Source of the DNA: Ruminococcaceae bacterium BL-4
Lineage (GTDB): Bacteria; Bacillota; Clostridia; Oscillospirales; Acutalibacteraceae
Assembly: GCA_902809935.1 (NCBI GenBank)
Contig: LR778134.1
Location: forward strand, 1-64,000
DNA: 64,000 nt
Direction of reading: 5' to 3'
Positions 9,269 through 17,325 of the stretch are shown in pieces. The stretch's first letter is position 1. Every line of letters begins with the position of its first letter. The position numbers and the translations under genes are program-made. The notes below the pieces were generated by a model. The model had not been told where the DNA came from. It did no database searches and saw only the letters and a list, made by a program, of their open reading frames with translations.

Positions 9269-9733
9269 TTACTTTTTATCGCTGGTGTCATCCGGCACTT
9301 GTGCGTCGACCTTGCTTTTCAACATCGAGACTAACCGCCCTAAGAAACCGGGCAGCGGAACTCCGATATCTCCAATGTTCTCGAGAATGCTGATTAGTTC
9401 ATTGCAGATCAGCCAAACAGCTACCAGGGAGGCAATCAGCATCGGAAGATGAATGGTCATGCCGAGCTTGTCTCCCGCATAAGAAAGAAGCCAGTCAAGG
9501 ACGGCACCGACCGCCACTAAAAGCCACATGCAGACCTTTTTTGCAATGCCCTGAATTCCTCGATAACTGCTGATTTTTTGGCCGCGCTTTGATGCTGCAG
9601 CTAGTCCGGTAACATAGTCAATCAAATTACAAATGACGAGCACCAGCATCGGCACGGCGAGTTCGCCGAGCCAAGATGCCAATACTCCCACGACGGCAGT
9701 AAATACCGCCTTTGTTTTTGTTAATGTATCCAT
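9269..9733 (-). CDS. Phage holin family protein
   Basis: A 154-residue membrane protein of the Clostridial holin type (phage_holin_4, TcdE-like). Holins form membrane lesions that let the endolysin reach the wall. An N-terminal amphipathic/hydrophobic stretch (AVFTAVVGVLASWLG) is followed by VPMLVLVICNLIDYVTGLAAA, with the family's DYVTG signature. Then comes SSYRGIQGIAKKVCMWLLVAVG, another hydrophobic segment, and a charged tail ending DDTSDKK. It lies 24 bp downstream of the GH25 endolysin, the normal lysis-cassette order, and is followed by a terminator. The gene looks intact even though the tail gene upstream is broken. Confidence 0.9.
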   Translation of the reverse strand: MDTLTKTKAVFTAVVGVLASWLGELAVPMLVLVICNLIDYVTGLAAASKRGQKISSYRGIQGIAKKVCMWLLVAVGAVLDWLLSYAGDKLGMTIHLPMLIASLVAVWLICNELISILENIGDIGVPLPGFLGRLVSMLKSKVDAQVPDDTSDKK

Positions 9734-9757
9734 TTTATTTTTTTCTCCTTTTTATTC

Positions 9758-10834
9758 TCATTCAACTTCTAACTGCACCCTGTCAATGGTATTGCCAAAT
9801 ACGCCTGCGTATCCGTCCATACCGCCGTCCACCTCATCATCGATCTGCTCCGGGTAGTAACTTTGCAGATTCGGACTTACCTTGTAATGGGCGTACTCAT
9901 AAGGTTCTCCATCCGGCGTAACAAAATAAGCCTCAACTGCATCGATCTGCTCTCCGTTTCCGGCATAGCCGTTAATATCTGCAAGATTGTAGCCGTCGCG
10001 GGTATCCACCCATTCGAGCCAGTCTTTTCCTAGAACATGCACACGATATCTCATATATCCATGGGAAGTGCGGATCGCCCAGCCAATGATTTTATGCCCC
10101 CGAATTCCGGCATAATCATCAAAGTTATGGACTTCTGCAAGCCAGCCGTCTTCTGCCGTCTGTACTCTATGAAATACATCAACCGATACAATACCAGCTT
10201 GTGTAGGCACATCTCCTGACGGTGTGGGATTTCCGCTCGAAAGATCAATAAAAGCGATATTGCTGTCGATCAGTCCGCTGCAGCCGGGAACGTTCTCGCC
10301 GCCGAACTGCCAAAGGGGACAGGAAACCGCTGGGCTATCAACTTCATACTGTGCAAACCACATCGGATAATCCTTTAGCCGCTCCATTTGGAACCAATTC
10401 CGATAATAGTCGAGATTGGTGTAATTTCCGGCCTGATATCCTGCAGCGACGATCGTCTGCAGAAAGGTGAGCGCCATATCCGTCACGAGCTGCGGACCTG
10501 GATCAATTCCGTTTTGGCGCGACCACCGAACAGAATCATATTCGTAATCGAAAAAGACCGGCCATGTAAGCCAGTCCCTGTATGGTGCGATAATCTGTAA
10601 TACTAAATTTGCTTCTGTACGCGCATCTTCGATGCTGATCGCATACGAAAAATGATAAACACCAATTTTTAACCCTGCAGCATGCGCACCCCGAATGTTC
10701 TGTTCGAACCAATTATCTTTCTGACTGATATCGTTTCCGTAGCCGGTTCGAATGATTACGAAATCATATCCCGCCGCTTTAACGGCAGGCCAGTTAATAA
10801 AGCCATTATGAGCACTGACGTCTATCCCTTTCAT
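9758..10834 (-). CDS. Phage-type endolysin, GH25 lysozyme with C-terminal binding region
   Basis: A 358-residue muramidase. Residues 1-205 form a GH25 domain: the start MKGIDVSAHNGFINW holds the first catalytic-site aspartate, FFDYEYDS the central acidic cluster near residue 100, and GNYTNLDYYRNW and PMWFAQYE the substrate cleft. There is no signal peptide, as expected for a holin-dependent endolysin. Residues 215-358 contain two related segments with GHKIIGWAIR and DGYNLADINGYAGNG, which resemble Clostridial hydrophobic W-type repeats and probably bind the wall. Its start codon overlaps the stop of the 57-residue gene (ATGA). The catalytic domain closely resembles that of the surface lysozyme at 29270-32119. 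Confidence 0.92.
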   Translation of the reverse strand: MKGIDVSAHNGFINWPAVKAAGYDFVIIRTGYGNDISQKDNWFEQNIRGAHAAGLKIGVYHFSYAISIEDARTEANLVLQIIAPYRDWLTWPVFFDYEYDSVRWSRQNGIDPGPQLVTDMALTFLQTIVAAGYQAGNYTNLDYYRNWFQMERLKDYPMWFAQYEVDSPAVSCPLWQFGGENVPGCSGLIDSNIAFIDLSSGNPTPSGDVPTQAGIVSVDVFHRVQTAEDGWLAEVHNFDDYAGIRGHKIIGWAIRTSHGYMRYRVHVLGKDWLEWVDTRDGYNLADINGYAGNGEQIDAVEAYFVTPDGEPYEYAHYKVSPNLQSYYPEQIDDEVDGGMDGYAGVFGNTIDRVQLEVE

Positions 10835-11004
10835 TTTAAGTACCCCGCTTTCTTAAGATCGGCTTTTGCAGCAATGATTTCATCTGCAAATTTTGTTCTG
10901 ATCGCTTCTACATCCGGCATTGAGATTCCTTCTGCAGCTGCAATCTGTTCCGGTGTCTCCTGATAAGCGAGCGCTTTTACGATTTCAAATTCTTTTTGTG
11001 TCAT
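10831..11004 (-). CDS. 57-residue phage-associated small protein
   Basis: A short gene encoding MTQKEFEIVKALAYQE and onward to KADLKKAGYLK. AGGAGGAAAA lies directly upstream of the ATG at 11004, and its TGA overlaps the ATG of the endolysin. It is mostly helical, with a segment (TPEQIAAAEGISMPDVEAI) that resembles a small helix-turn-helix. Small proteins of unknown function often sit between tail-fibre genes and lysis genes in Firmicute prophages. The overlap and ribosome site argue that it is translated; no function is assigned. Confidence 0.7.
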   Translation of the reverse strand: MTQKEFEIVKALAYQETPEQIAAAEGISMPDVEAIRTKFADEIIAAKADLKKAGYLK

Positions 11005-11019
11005 GAGATTTTCCTCCTC

Positions 11020-11600
11020 TTAATTCGCGATCCACACGACGGACCCGCGGCATTCTATTGATGATGTATCTGGTCCACTTGTTACATAAGACGATACTCT
11101 TCCACTATATCCTGACACGATCAGGATTCCAGCCTGTGGAGAGTCACCAAGCACCCATGCAAACCCTGATGCATCTATTGTATGCGGACGATACTGCGTT
11201 GGGATCATTGGAACATCATTTGCCGACGCTCTATAAATTCGCAAGTTTATCACAGGTCCTGCTTTTAGCAGACTATAATGATTTCCGGTTAATATCACCA
11301 CCGGTGACAATCCCACAGTATATATTATTCAGTCTTAAGTTCGAAATGTTCGACTGCAATACAACGGTTTGTCCCTTTTTCAGCGTAACATTAGCAATAT
11401 TCCTGCCAGCGTGATACTCTCCTCATTGAAATCATAAACGTACCAACTGTTAATCCAAACATTGACCGATTTCATCATAATTTTAAAGTCCTGTCCACTT
11501 GCCTATACCTAATCGCAGATCGATGGGTCTGCAAGAACGCCGTTTCCAATAATCCCACTATATTTACGTGCCAAATATTCCGCATCGTTTATCCTGCCTC
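11020..11600 (-). pseudogene. Frameshifted remnant of a phage tail/baseplate protein
   Basis: Coding-like sequence is spread over several minus-strand frames that join into one plausible protein. Around 11600-11510 one frame reads INDAEYLARKYSGIIGNGV. Around 11490-11400 another reads VNVWINSWYVYDFNEESITL. Around 11400-11310 a third reads NVTLKKGQTVVLQSNISN. The last frame, 11316-11020, ends SSIECRGSVVWIAN. The segments are continuous in order, and each passes into the next by a frame change. The beta-rich composition and the position before the lysis genes suit a phage minor structural protein. The precise upstream limit and the number of lesions are uncertain. A sequencing error is the alternative explanation. 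Confidence 0.6.
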
Positions 11601-11784
11601 CAATGGGAAGTCTATCTTTTGGACGGCAACTCATCTCCTCTTGCCTACACCGGCACTCTATATCCAATCCTATCACACATTTTTGCAGTTTTAACTTATT
11701 AATCCTTATAAAGCCCCGCACTCTCGCCCACATCTAGTCCACAGCTTAATGCCAAGATGAACGATGCAATGTTTTTTTAAAAAT

Positions 11785-11862
11785 ATGTCCGGAAAATAAG
11801 GATTCGGACATAAAAAAGCCAAGCGATAACACTCTTTTATAGAGGCCACCGCTTGACTTTTT
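11785..11862 (-). terminator. Double hairpin after the ferredoxin gene
   Basis: Two hairpins in a row: CAAGCG (11820-11825) against CGCTTG (11850-11855), flanked by A- and T-runs that make it usable in both directions, and ATGTCCG (11785-11791) against CGGACAT (11805-11811). They lie 17 bp after the ferredoxin stop and separate it from the phage remnant. Confidence 0.7.
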
Positions 11863-11878
11863 ATGGAGTGAAAAATGA

Positions 11879-12067
11879 TTATTCGACCGTAATGACCGAA
11901 ACAGGGCATCCTTCCTGTGCTTTAACTGCTTTATCTTTTATCCCTGCCGGGATATCTTCCTGATAAACTTCAGCAACTCCATCATTGGCAATGCGAAAAA
12001 CTTCAGGACATGCTTCCGCACAGAGTCCACAGGAAATACATCCACTTCTATCCAATTTTGCCTTCAT
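11879..12067 (-). CDS. Small [4Fe-4S] ferredoxin
   Basis: A 62-residue ferredoxin of the single-cluster type. The cluster ligands are in GCISCGLCAEACPE (C-x2-C-x2-C near residues 10-16), with the last ligand in EGCPVSVITVE near residue 54. The additional cysteine in ACPE (residue 20) is usual for this family. It would carry electrons between cytosolic redox enzymes in an anaerobe. AGGAGGGGAGG lies ahead of the ATG. It sits downstream of the cupin gene in the same direction with a gap of 46 bp. The partner enzyme is not identifiable. Confidence 0.93.
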   Translation of the reverse strand: MKAKLDRSGCISCGLCAEACPEVFRIANDGVAEVYQEDIPAGIKDKAVKAQEGCPVSVITVE

Positions 12068-12113
12068 AACCTCCCCTCCTTTCCGAGCATAAAATAATCA
12101 ACATAAAAAATGT

Positions 12114-12458
12114 TTACGGCTGAGAAAATACAACTGTTAGCAGCATCTTGAATTTTCCATCCGCCGCCACAGCATGAGGGATTCCCGCAGGCATCACAAT
12201 AGTCTTTCCTTTATCAAGTGAAGATTTCCGATTTCCAATTGTAATACGCGCAGCACCTTCAAGAATCATCAACATCGCGTCTCCGTCCGAAGAATGGGAG
12301 CTTATTTCTTCCCCTTCATCAAATGCAAACAGGGTAATACTCACAGCTTTATTCTGTACAAGGGTCCGGCTCACAACCTGCCCCTGCTGATATTCCACCA
12401 GCGATGGCAACTCCAGCGCACTCTCAAATTCAATATTTTTTAAATAATGTGCTCCCAT
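12114..12458 (-). CDS. Cupin-domain protein
   Basis: A 114-residue single-domain cupin. The beta-barrel core runs from about residue 40 to 105 and shows HSSDGDAMLMILEGAARI (cupin motif 1 with one histidine, a weak metal site) and PAGIPHAVAA (motif 2 histidine). Small stand-alone cupins of this kind are common in Clostridia, and their substrates are mostly unknown. Its neighbours are an Fe-S protein upstream and a ferredoxin downstream, so a link to redox metabolism is plausible but not shown. The start at 12458 is preceded by AAAGGTGG. Confidence 0.85.
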   Translation of the reverse strand: MGAHYLKNIEFESALELPSLVEYQQGQVVSRTLVQNKAVSITLFAFDEGEEISSHSSDGDAMLMILEGAARITIGNRKSSLDKGKTIVMPAGIPHAVAADGKFKMLLTVVFSQP

Positions 12459-12685
12459 CCTCTAAACCACCTTTAACTTATAATTTTAAATAAAATGTTT
12501 GCTCATTTTATTTATCGTGACATAAACGATTCGCTGCTGCAAATATCCAGATACGGAGTTTTCAAAAGTCCAATCACTTCCAACAGTCTAGTAATTCCCG
12601 AATTTCTGCTCTACAATTCACATATCCATTTATAATTAAAAATTTTAGCCCTTATCTAAATGACTTTTACAGACTATTCCAAATT
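12459..12685. other. Intergenic region, no gene seen
   Basis: About 230 bp, A/T-rich. It holds one half-site-like TTCCAACAG near 12573, which matches half of the palindrome at 13453-13468, but no full palindrome. No terminator of the upstream Fe-S gene is obvious. Confidence 0.35.
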
Positions 12686-13390
12686 TCAACTTACAATTCC
12701 ACCATCAGTCGAAATTGTAACAACCTGCCATGGAATAAATTTTCCGCTGTTTTGGAGCGCTCTTTTTACTGCATTTTCAATTCCACCGCAGCAAGGAACC
12801 TCCATTCTGACAACCGTAACGCTTTTAATTTCATTATTCTTAATAATTGCTGTCAGCTTCTCGCTGTAATCCCCTTCATCTAATTTGGGACATCCGATTA
12901 AAGTAATCTTATTTTTAATAAATCGATCATGAAAATCCCCATAAGCATAAGCGGTACAATCGGCAGCAACCAGCAGGTTTGCATCTTTAAAATACGGTGC
13001 ATTTATTGGCGCAAGCTTGATTTGAACAGGCCACTGAGAAAGCTGACTTTTATTTTCATTTCTATTGAAAAAAACAAACTCTCCCTCAGTTTCGCGGCAA
13101 ATCGCTTTGGATTGCGTTCCAGGACACTCACAAGCTAACATCTCTTTTTGTTTTCCCAACTTACTTTTTTGGGCAGCAACTTCATCGTACTTCTTCGCTT
13201 CGCGTTCCTCAAAGCTGATTGCTCCAGCAGGACATGCCGGCAAACAATCCCCCAAGCCATCACAGTAATCCTCCCTCAAAAGTTTTGCTTTGCCGTTTAT
13301 CATTCCAATTGCACCTTCATGGCATGCTTTTGCACATAGTCCACAACCGTTACATTTTTCTTTATCAATTCTAATTATTTTTCTAATCAT
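12686..13390 (-). CDS. Two-cluster 4Fe-4S ferredoxin-like protein with C-terminal domain
   Basis: A 234-residue protein. The first 65 residues hold two cluster motifs: CNGCGLCAKAC and, later, CDGLGDCLPACP. The second half carries further cysteines (ACECPG, ADCTAYAYGDFH, GCPKLD, VPCCGGIEN). This matches the family of uncharacterised 4Fe-4S proteins found beside Crp/Fnr-type regulators in anaerobes. It probably takes part in electron transfer or redox sensing; the exact reaction is unknown. The frame opens at 13405, but the ATG at 13390 has GGAAGTG at proper distance and is preferred. It is divergent from the Crp/Fnr gene, with a shared control region of about 90 bp. Confidence 0.85.
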   Translation of the reverse strand: MIRKIIRIDKEKCNGCGLCAKACHEGAIGMINGKAKLLREDYCDGLGDCLPACPAGAISFEEREAKKYDEVAAQKSKLGKQKEMLACECPGTQSKAICRETEGEFVFFNRNENKSQLSQWPVQIKLAPINAPYFKDANLLVAADCTAYAYGDFHDRFIKNKITLIGCPKLDEGDYSEKLTAIIKNNEIKSVTVVRMEVPCCGGIENAVKRALQNSGKFIPWQVVTISTDGGIVS

Positions 13391-13409
13391 TATTTTCACT
13401 TCCATTATC

Positions 13410-13438
13410 TTGATTTTTCAAGTTTAGTTTACTATAAT
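13410..13438 (+). promoter_or_regulatory. Sigma-A promoter of the Crp/Fnr gene
   Basis: TTGATT at 13410-13415, a 17-bp spacer, and TATAAT at 13433-13438. The start of transcription would fall near 13445, just ahead of the palindrome at 13453-13468. Confidence 0.75.
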
Positions 13439-13452
13439 CAAGCTAATAAACC

Positions 13453-13468
13453 TGTTGGAATTCCAACA
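13453..13468. promoter_or_regulatory. Perfect 16-bp palindrome, putative Crp/Fnr-family operator
   Basis: TGTTGGAATTCCAACA is a perfect dyad. The outer TGTTG and CAACA arms are separated by 6 bp, the spacing of Crp/Fnr sites. For the plus-strand gene it lies just downstream of the promoter, a repressing position. For the divergent Fe-S gene it lies about 25 bp upstream of a possible -10 (TATAGT), an activating position. Binding by the adjacent regulator is inferred. Confidence 0.65.
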
Positions 13469-13480
13469 TAAGAGGGCTTT

Positions 13481-14140
13481 ATGAAAAATTATTTTGAAGT
13501 GTTAAAAGCATCCGAATTGTTTAAAGATATAGAAGAATCGGATTTACGGTCACTTTTATCCTGCTTAGGTACGAAGAAAATTGATTTTAAAAAAAGTGAA
13601 ACTGTATTTTTTAGCGGTGAAAGTGCAGATCGGTTTGGCATTGTTTTAACAGGTCAAATTCAAATCGTCCAGGACGACTATTACGGGAATCGAAGGATCC
13701 TTTCGCAAATCGGTGCAGGAAATTTATTTGGAGAATCCTTTGCCTGCGCAAATGTAAAAGCGCTGCCGGTTAGTGTAATTACAACAACTGAAAGTGAACT
13801 TCTATTGATCGACTACTGCAAACTGGCGATTCCATGTGCGAAAGCTTGTACTTTTCACAGCAAATTGATTCAGAATATGCTGCGTATTGTTTCCATAAAA
13901 AATATCGCGCTTACACAGAAAATCGAATTTATATCAAAACGTACCACTCGCGAAAAACTTTTGGCTTATCTTTCGGCTGAAGCAAATAAGGCCAAAAGCA
14001 ATCATTTTAGCATTCCGTTTAATCGCCAGGAACTTGCAGATTATCTTTCTGTCGAAAGAAGTGCAATGTCTACAGAATTGTCTAAATTAAGGAAGGACAA
14101 CATAATTTCTTTTCAAAAAAACCATTTTACATTGTTATAA
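13481..14140 (+). CDS. Crp/Fnr-family transcriptional regulator
   Basis: A 219-residue protein. Residues 10-130 form a cyclic-nucleotide-binding-type beta roll (ETVFFSGESADRFGIVLTGQ, GAGNLFGESFAC). A dimer helix follows, then a C-terminal winged helix with NRQELADYLSVERSAMSTEL as recognition helix. Family members of this group answer to redox state, nitric oxide or metabolites rather than cAMP. The N-terminal Fnr-type cysteine cluster is absent, although cysteines occur at about residues 28, 89, 113 and 118-122. Being divergent from a Fe-S protein and having a palindrome beside its own promoter suggest autoregulation and control of the neighbour. Confidence 0.9.
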   Translation: MKNYFEVLKASELFKDIEESDLRSLLSCLGTKKIDFKKSETVFFSGESADRFGIVLTGQIQIVQDDYYGNRRILSQIGAGNLFGESFACANVKALPVSVITTTESELLLIDYCKLAIPCAKACTFHSKLIQNMLRIVSIKNIALTQKIEFISKRTTREKLLAYLSAEANKAKSNHFSIPFNRQELADYLSVERSAMSTELSKLRKDNIISFQKNHFTLL

Positions 14141-14192
14141 AATGGCTTTTATAGGTTAACTGTATTTTTATTTTCAAATTCTTTAAAATAGA

Positions 14193-14237
14193 AAAATCCG
14201 GAATGCTATCATGCAATATGATAGCATTCCGGATTTT
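14193..14237. terminator. Strong bidirectional terminator
   Basis: A near-perfect stem of about 19 bp (AAAATCCGGAATGCTATCA and its complement) with a 7-nt loop, flanked by A and T runs. It lies between the convergent Crp/Fnr and radical SAM genes and serves both. Confidence 0.92.
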
Positions 14238-14262
14238 ATGTTTATAAATTAGCAAAAGTTCA

Positions 14263-15666
14263 TTATTTATTTAGTTCATCCACGCGAGAATCTTTTTGTC
14301 CTGTTGGATGTCCCTTGAGCCAAAGCTTCTCAGCAGTAGGCTGCCACTCTTCAGCATAGTGAACACATTTTCCACAAAGATGCTGGCAGCTTTCCGGAGA
14401 TTCCATATCGGTGGATTTTGCACCCGTTTGAGTTACTAAGCGCTGGAGTGTTTCCGGATTTTCAAGCATCGGGCAAGGACGCAGCATATTATCGTTAAAC
14501 GGCTGTGCTGCCTGATAAGCTTTAAAGAGCGGCTGCTGCAAGCATTCAATCAAAGACTTGTCATGAATATTTGCGCTGGAATAATGAATAAAGACACAAG
14601 GCTCCACATCACCGTTCGGGTTGATATGGCAATACTCTTTGCCTCCAGCTACACAGCCATTGACAAACTCGCCATCGTTCTGAAAATCGATTGCGAAAAT
14701 CGGTTTACCGCCTTCATAGTCACGAATCTCACGCACACGGTGATACATATATTCCCGCTCTTCCGGCGTCAGAAGCAGATCAGTAGAGGCATCATTTCCA
14801 ACAGGCATGTAATGGAAGTACCAGGTATAAGAAACACCTTTTTCAATGATCATATCCAAGAATTCGTCAGAAGTCACAGTCTTGTAGTTCTGGCTGGTGT
14901 AACAGATAGAAGTACCGTACAAAAGCTTATATTTCTTCATCAGATCAAGTGCGTGCATGACCTTCTGGAAGTCACCCTTGCCGCGTCTTGCATCATTTTC
15001 TTCTTCAAAGCCTTCCAAGCTGACAGAAGGAACGAAGTTGCCAACGCGAAGCATTTCCTTGCAGAAATCGTCATCAATCAAAGTACCATTTGTAAAAGCA
15101 TGGAAAGCGCAGTCATTGTGCTTTTCGCACAGACGAATGACATCCTTTTTGCGGACGAGCGGCTCACCGCCGGTCAAAAGGAACGCATGAATTCCGAGCT
15201 CTTTGGCCTGTGTAACGATGCTATCCATATCTTCAAAGGAAAGGTTCAGCTGACGATCATATTCGGCAGCCCAGCAACCGGTGCAGTGCAGGTTGCAGGC
15301 GCTGGTAGGATCAAAAAGAATAATCCATGGGATTGCACAGCCATATTTTTTAGAGTTCTCTTCTGCAACATGGAACCCGCGAAAACCTGCTTCATAGCCC
15401 AGATTCAGCATGGCCATTTTGAGCAGCTTCGGGTCTGTATTATCCAAAAGGTTATTCGCAAATTTCATCCATTTGCTGTCTGGATTACTAAAAATATTGC
15501 GCAGTTGAGCATAAGCTTCCGGCTTCCATACATCACCCAGTATTTTCTGCGTCAAGTCGACCAGTTGCAGCAAAGCCTTGGAGCGATCATGATTGGTATA
15601 TTTGATTGCAGCATCGATTGCCACTTCAAACGCTTTTCGCTGCATTGCATGTGTAATGCTATCCAT
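14263..15666 (-). CDS. Radical SAM protein with C-terminal SPASM-like cysteines
   Basis: A 467-residue protein. The radical SAM cluster motif is CNLHCTGC (C-x3-C-x2-C) near residue 125, preceded by WIILFDPTSA and followed by LLTGGEPL, the SAM-binding GGE motif. The C-terminal part has many cysteines (NGCVAGGKEYC, DVEPCVF, RPCPML, CQHLCGKCVHYAEEW), consistent with extra Fe-S clusters as in SPASM proteins. No ribosomally made substrate peptide gene is seen beside it, so its substrate is unknown. The start at 15666 has GAGGAGG 9 bp upstream; an in-frame TTG at 15684 is less likely. It is a single-gene unit between its promoter and a terminator. Confidence 0.88.
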   Translation of the reverse strand: MDSITHAMQRKAFEVAIDAAIKYTNHDRSKALLQLVDLTQKILGDVWKPEAYAQLRNIFSNPDSKWMKFANNLLDNTDPKLLKMAMLNLGYEAGFRGFHVAEENSKKYGCAIPWIILFDPTSACNLHCTGCWAAEYDRQLNLSFEDMDSIVTQAKELGIHAFLLTGGEPLVRKKDVIRLCEKHNDCAFHAFTNGTLIDDDFCKEMLRVGNFVPSVSLEGFEEENDARRGKGDFQKVMHALDLMKKYKLLYGTSICYTSQNYKTVTSDEFLDMIIEKGVSYTWYFHYMPVGNDASTDLLLTPEEREYMYHRVREIRDYEGGKPIFAIDFQNDGEFVNGCVAGGKEYCHINPNGDVEPCVFIHYSSANIHDKSLIECLQQPLFKAYQAAQPFNDNMLRPCPMLENPETLQRLVTQTGAKSTDMESPESCQHLCGKCVHYAEEWQPTAEKLWLKGHPTGQKDSRVDELNK

Positions 15667-15740
15667 AAATAAAAGCCTCCTCAAACTTCTTGTACGTGAA
15701 CATTTCTAACTGTTCATCATACTGATTTTCTATGTTGTTG

Positions 15741-15769
15741 AGTATAACACTTTGATTCTTATAAATCAA
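15741..15769 (-). promoter_or_regulatory. Sigma-A promoter of the radical SAM gene
   Basis: On the minus strand: TTGATT (15764-15769), a 17-bp spacer, and TATACT (15741-15746). A short dyad TGAACA/TGTTCA at 15697-15716 lies in the leader and may be an operator. Confidence 0.75.
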
Positions 15770-16028
15770 TACAAAACGCCCAAACGAAGCTACCCAAAAT
15801 CGTCAAAGTGTCGTAAAAGGGAAAGTTGTATTTTTTCTGTTTTATAAAGCCACTCATACAAAACAAACGGAAAGAGGCACAGCCATAACGGCTGCACCTC
15901 TTTTTTATCTACACAACAACTATACAAATTTTTCACTTGCTAAAAAGTAGGACATGGGTAACGATGGAAATGAAATTCACATAAATGGAAAGGAAAAAAT
16001 GGTCGTCTCCATTTCTTCTTTATGCTAA
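15770..16028. other. Intergenic region with weak hairpins
   Basis: No gene seen. A hairpin at 15872-15904 (AGAGG..CAGCC against GGCTG..CCTCT, two mismatches inside) and a 6-bp stem at 15998-16014 (AAATGG/CCATTT followed by T-run on the minus strand) are candidate terminators of the perR-rubrerythrin operon. Confidence 0.45.
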
Positions 16029-16574
16029 TTAGAAATAACGCTTTAAAAGTCCCTGGAAGCCAGATCCGTGACGCGCCTCATCTTTCGCCATCTCATGCAC
16101 AGTATCATGAATAGCATCGTAGTTAAGCGCTTTTGCTTTCGTTGCAAGGTCGAGCTTACCCTTACATGCACCAGCCTCGGCCTCTACACGCATCTCAAGA
16201 TTCTTCTTGGTGCTCTTAGTAAGGACTTCACCCAGAAGTTCTGCAAATTTCGAAGCATGCTCAGCCTCTTCAAACGCATAGCGCTTAAAAGCCTCAGCAA
16301 TTTCCGGATATCCTTCGCGCTCTGCCTGACGGCTCATGGCAAGATACATACCAACTTCGCTGCATTCTCCGTTAAAGTTTGCTTGAAGGCCCTGATAAAC
16401 TTCAGGATCGCAGCCCTGTGCAACGCCAACTTCATGCTCACATGCAAAGCCTTGGCTCTTCTCTTCAACCTGTTCTACAAACTTTTCTCTCGGTGCCTTG
16501 CACTGAGGGCAGAACAGCGGCGGAACTTCGCCTTCATACACATAACCACATACAGAACAAACCCATTTTTTCAT
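16029..16574 (-). CDS. Reverse rubrerythrin (N-terminal rubredoxin domain)
   Basis: A 181-residue peroxide- and oxygen-reducing protein. Rubredoxin iron ligands come first: CSVCGYVY near residue 6 and CPQCKAP near residue 22. This is the reverse of the order in classical rubrerythrin. The diiron four-helix domain follows, with ligands in [23 protein letters not shown] and [10 protein letters not shown]. Such proteins reduce H2O2 and O2 with electrons from NADH through rubredoxin reductase, protecting strict anaerobes. The start at 16574 is chosen over 16607 because AAGGAGGAAG precedes it. It lies 39 bp downstream of perR in one operon, the classical peroxide-response pairing. Confidence 0.94.
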   Translation of the reverse strand: MKKWVCSVCGYVYEGEVPPLFCPQCKAPREKFVEQVEEKSQGFACEHEVGVAQGCDPEVYQGLQANFNGECSEVGMYLAMSRQAEREGYPEIAEAFKRYAFEEAEHASKFAELLGEVLTKSTKKNLEMRVEAEAGACKGKLDLATKAKALNYDAIHDTVHEMAKDEARHGSGFQGLLKRYF

Positions 16575-16613
16575 TTTTACTTCCTCCTTGAAAAAAATTA
16601 ATAACAAATAATT

Positions 16614-17033
16614 TTATTTGGAACCTGTTTCAGCTTTTTTCAAAGCCTCCAGGCATTCCATGCAAATTCCATTAAAACAAACAGAATGGCTTAACACTTT
16701 CACTCTACATTTTCGTGCAACCATTGTATCTGCTTCCGGATCGACAAATTCGTCATTAACATCGATTACTTTTCCGCAATTTGTGCATACAAAATGAGAG
16801 TGCGGTGTAACATCTCCGTCATAACGTTCCTGTCCATCTACGACGCCTACGCTAGCGATAACACCCTCTTCTTTAAAAAGGCGAAGATTGCGGTAGACGG
16901 TTCCTAAACTTAGATCAGGATATTCATTTTTTAACTCCTGATAAACCCATTCCGCTGTGGGATGAATTTTCGTTCTCTGCAAAGCGGTAAGAATCGCTTC
17001 TCGTTTTCGGCTGTAATTCTGTTTTCTTTCCAT
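16614..17033 (-). CDS. perR: Fur-family peroxide regulator PerR
   Basis: A 139-residue Fur-superfamily repressor. The winged helix is in the first 80 residues (HPTAEWVYQELKNEYPDLS, LGTVYRNLRLFKEEGVI). The C-terminal dimer domain holds the structural zinc cysteines CTNCGKV and CMECLE. Metal ligands include HSHFVC. PerR rather than Fur is inferred because it is co-transcribed with reverse rubrerythrin, its likely target; oxidation of a histidine ligand by peroxide would release DNA. The ATG at 17033 with GGGGA upstream is preferred over the TTG at 17048. A TTATAAT sequence at 17053-17059, in the promoter region, resembles one half of a Per box, consistent with autoregulation. Confidence 0.88.
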   Translation of the reverse strand: MERKQNYSRKREAILTALQRTKIHPTAEWVYQELKNEYPDLSLGTVYRNLRLFKEEGVIASVGVVDGQERYDGDVTPHSHFVCTNCGKVIDVNDEFVDPEADTMVARKCRVKVLSHSVCFNGICMECLEALKKAETGSK

Positions 17034-17325
17034 AGTCCATGTCCCCAATAACTTATAATATTTGTTCTTATTTTACTTTACTAAATCTTTTGACATTTGT
17101 AAAGGGCAAGGGCTGCAAAACAAATTTAATAATAATTACTTTTCTTGTTTTTATAATACTACTTCGTTTTTAAAATGTAAAGACTTTTTTTCAATATTTT
17201 TAAAGATTTTTTTATTTCGCTTAAAATACTGCTTTTATCTTTTATAAGGACTCTGCGAAACGTAGGTTGTATGAAACTTTGATCTGCGTTATGCTGAAAG
17301 CAGAAAAGATGTGGGAGGGATTTAT

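Noticed and set aside
11509-11733. 74-residue frame as an independent gene
   Set aside because: Only its C-terminal half looks coding, and it fits better as part of the frameshifted tail gene.
11706-11909. 67-residue frame across the terminator after the ferredoxin gene
   Set aside because: It spans hairpins and has no resemblance to a protein family.
14563-15672. 369-residue open frame antisense to the radical SAM gene
   Set aside because: It is the shadow of a conserved gene on the other strand; no ribosome site and no recognisable protein family.
17053-17085. Full Per box upstream of perR
   Set aside because: Only the first half (TTATAAT) fits; the second half is poor, so it is mentioned only as a half-site.
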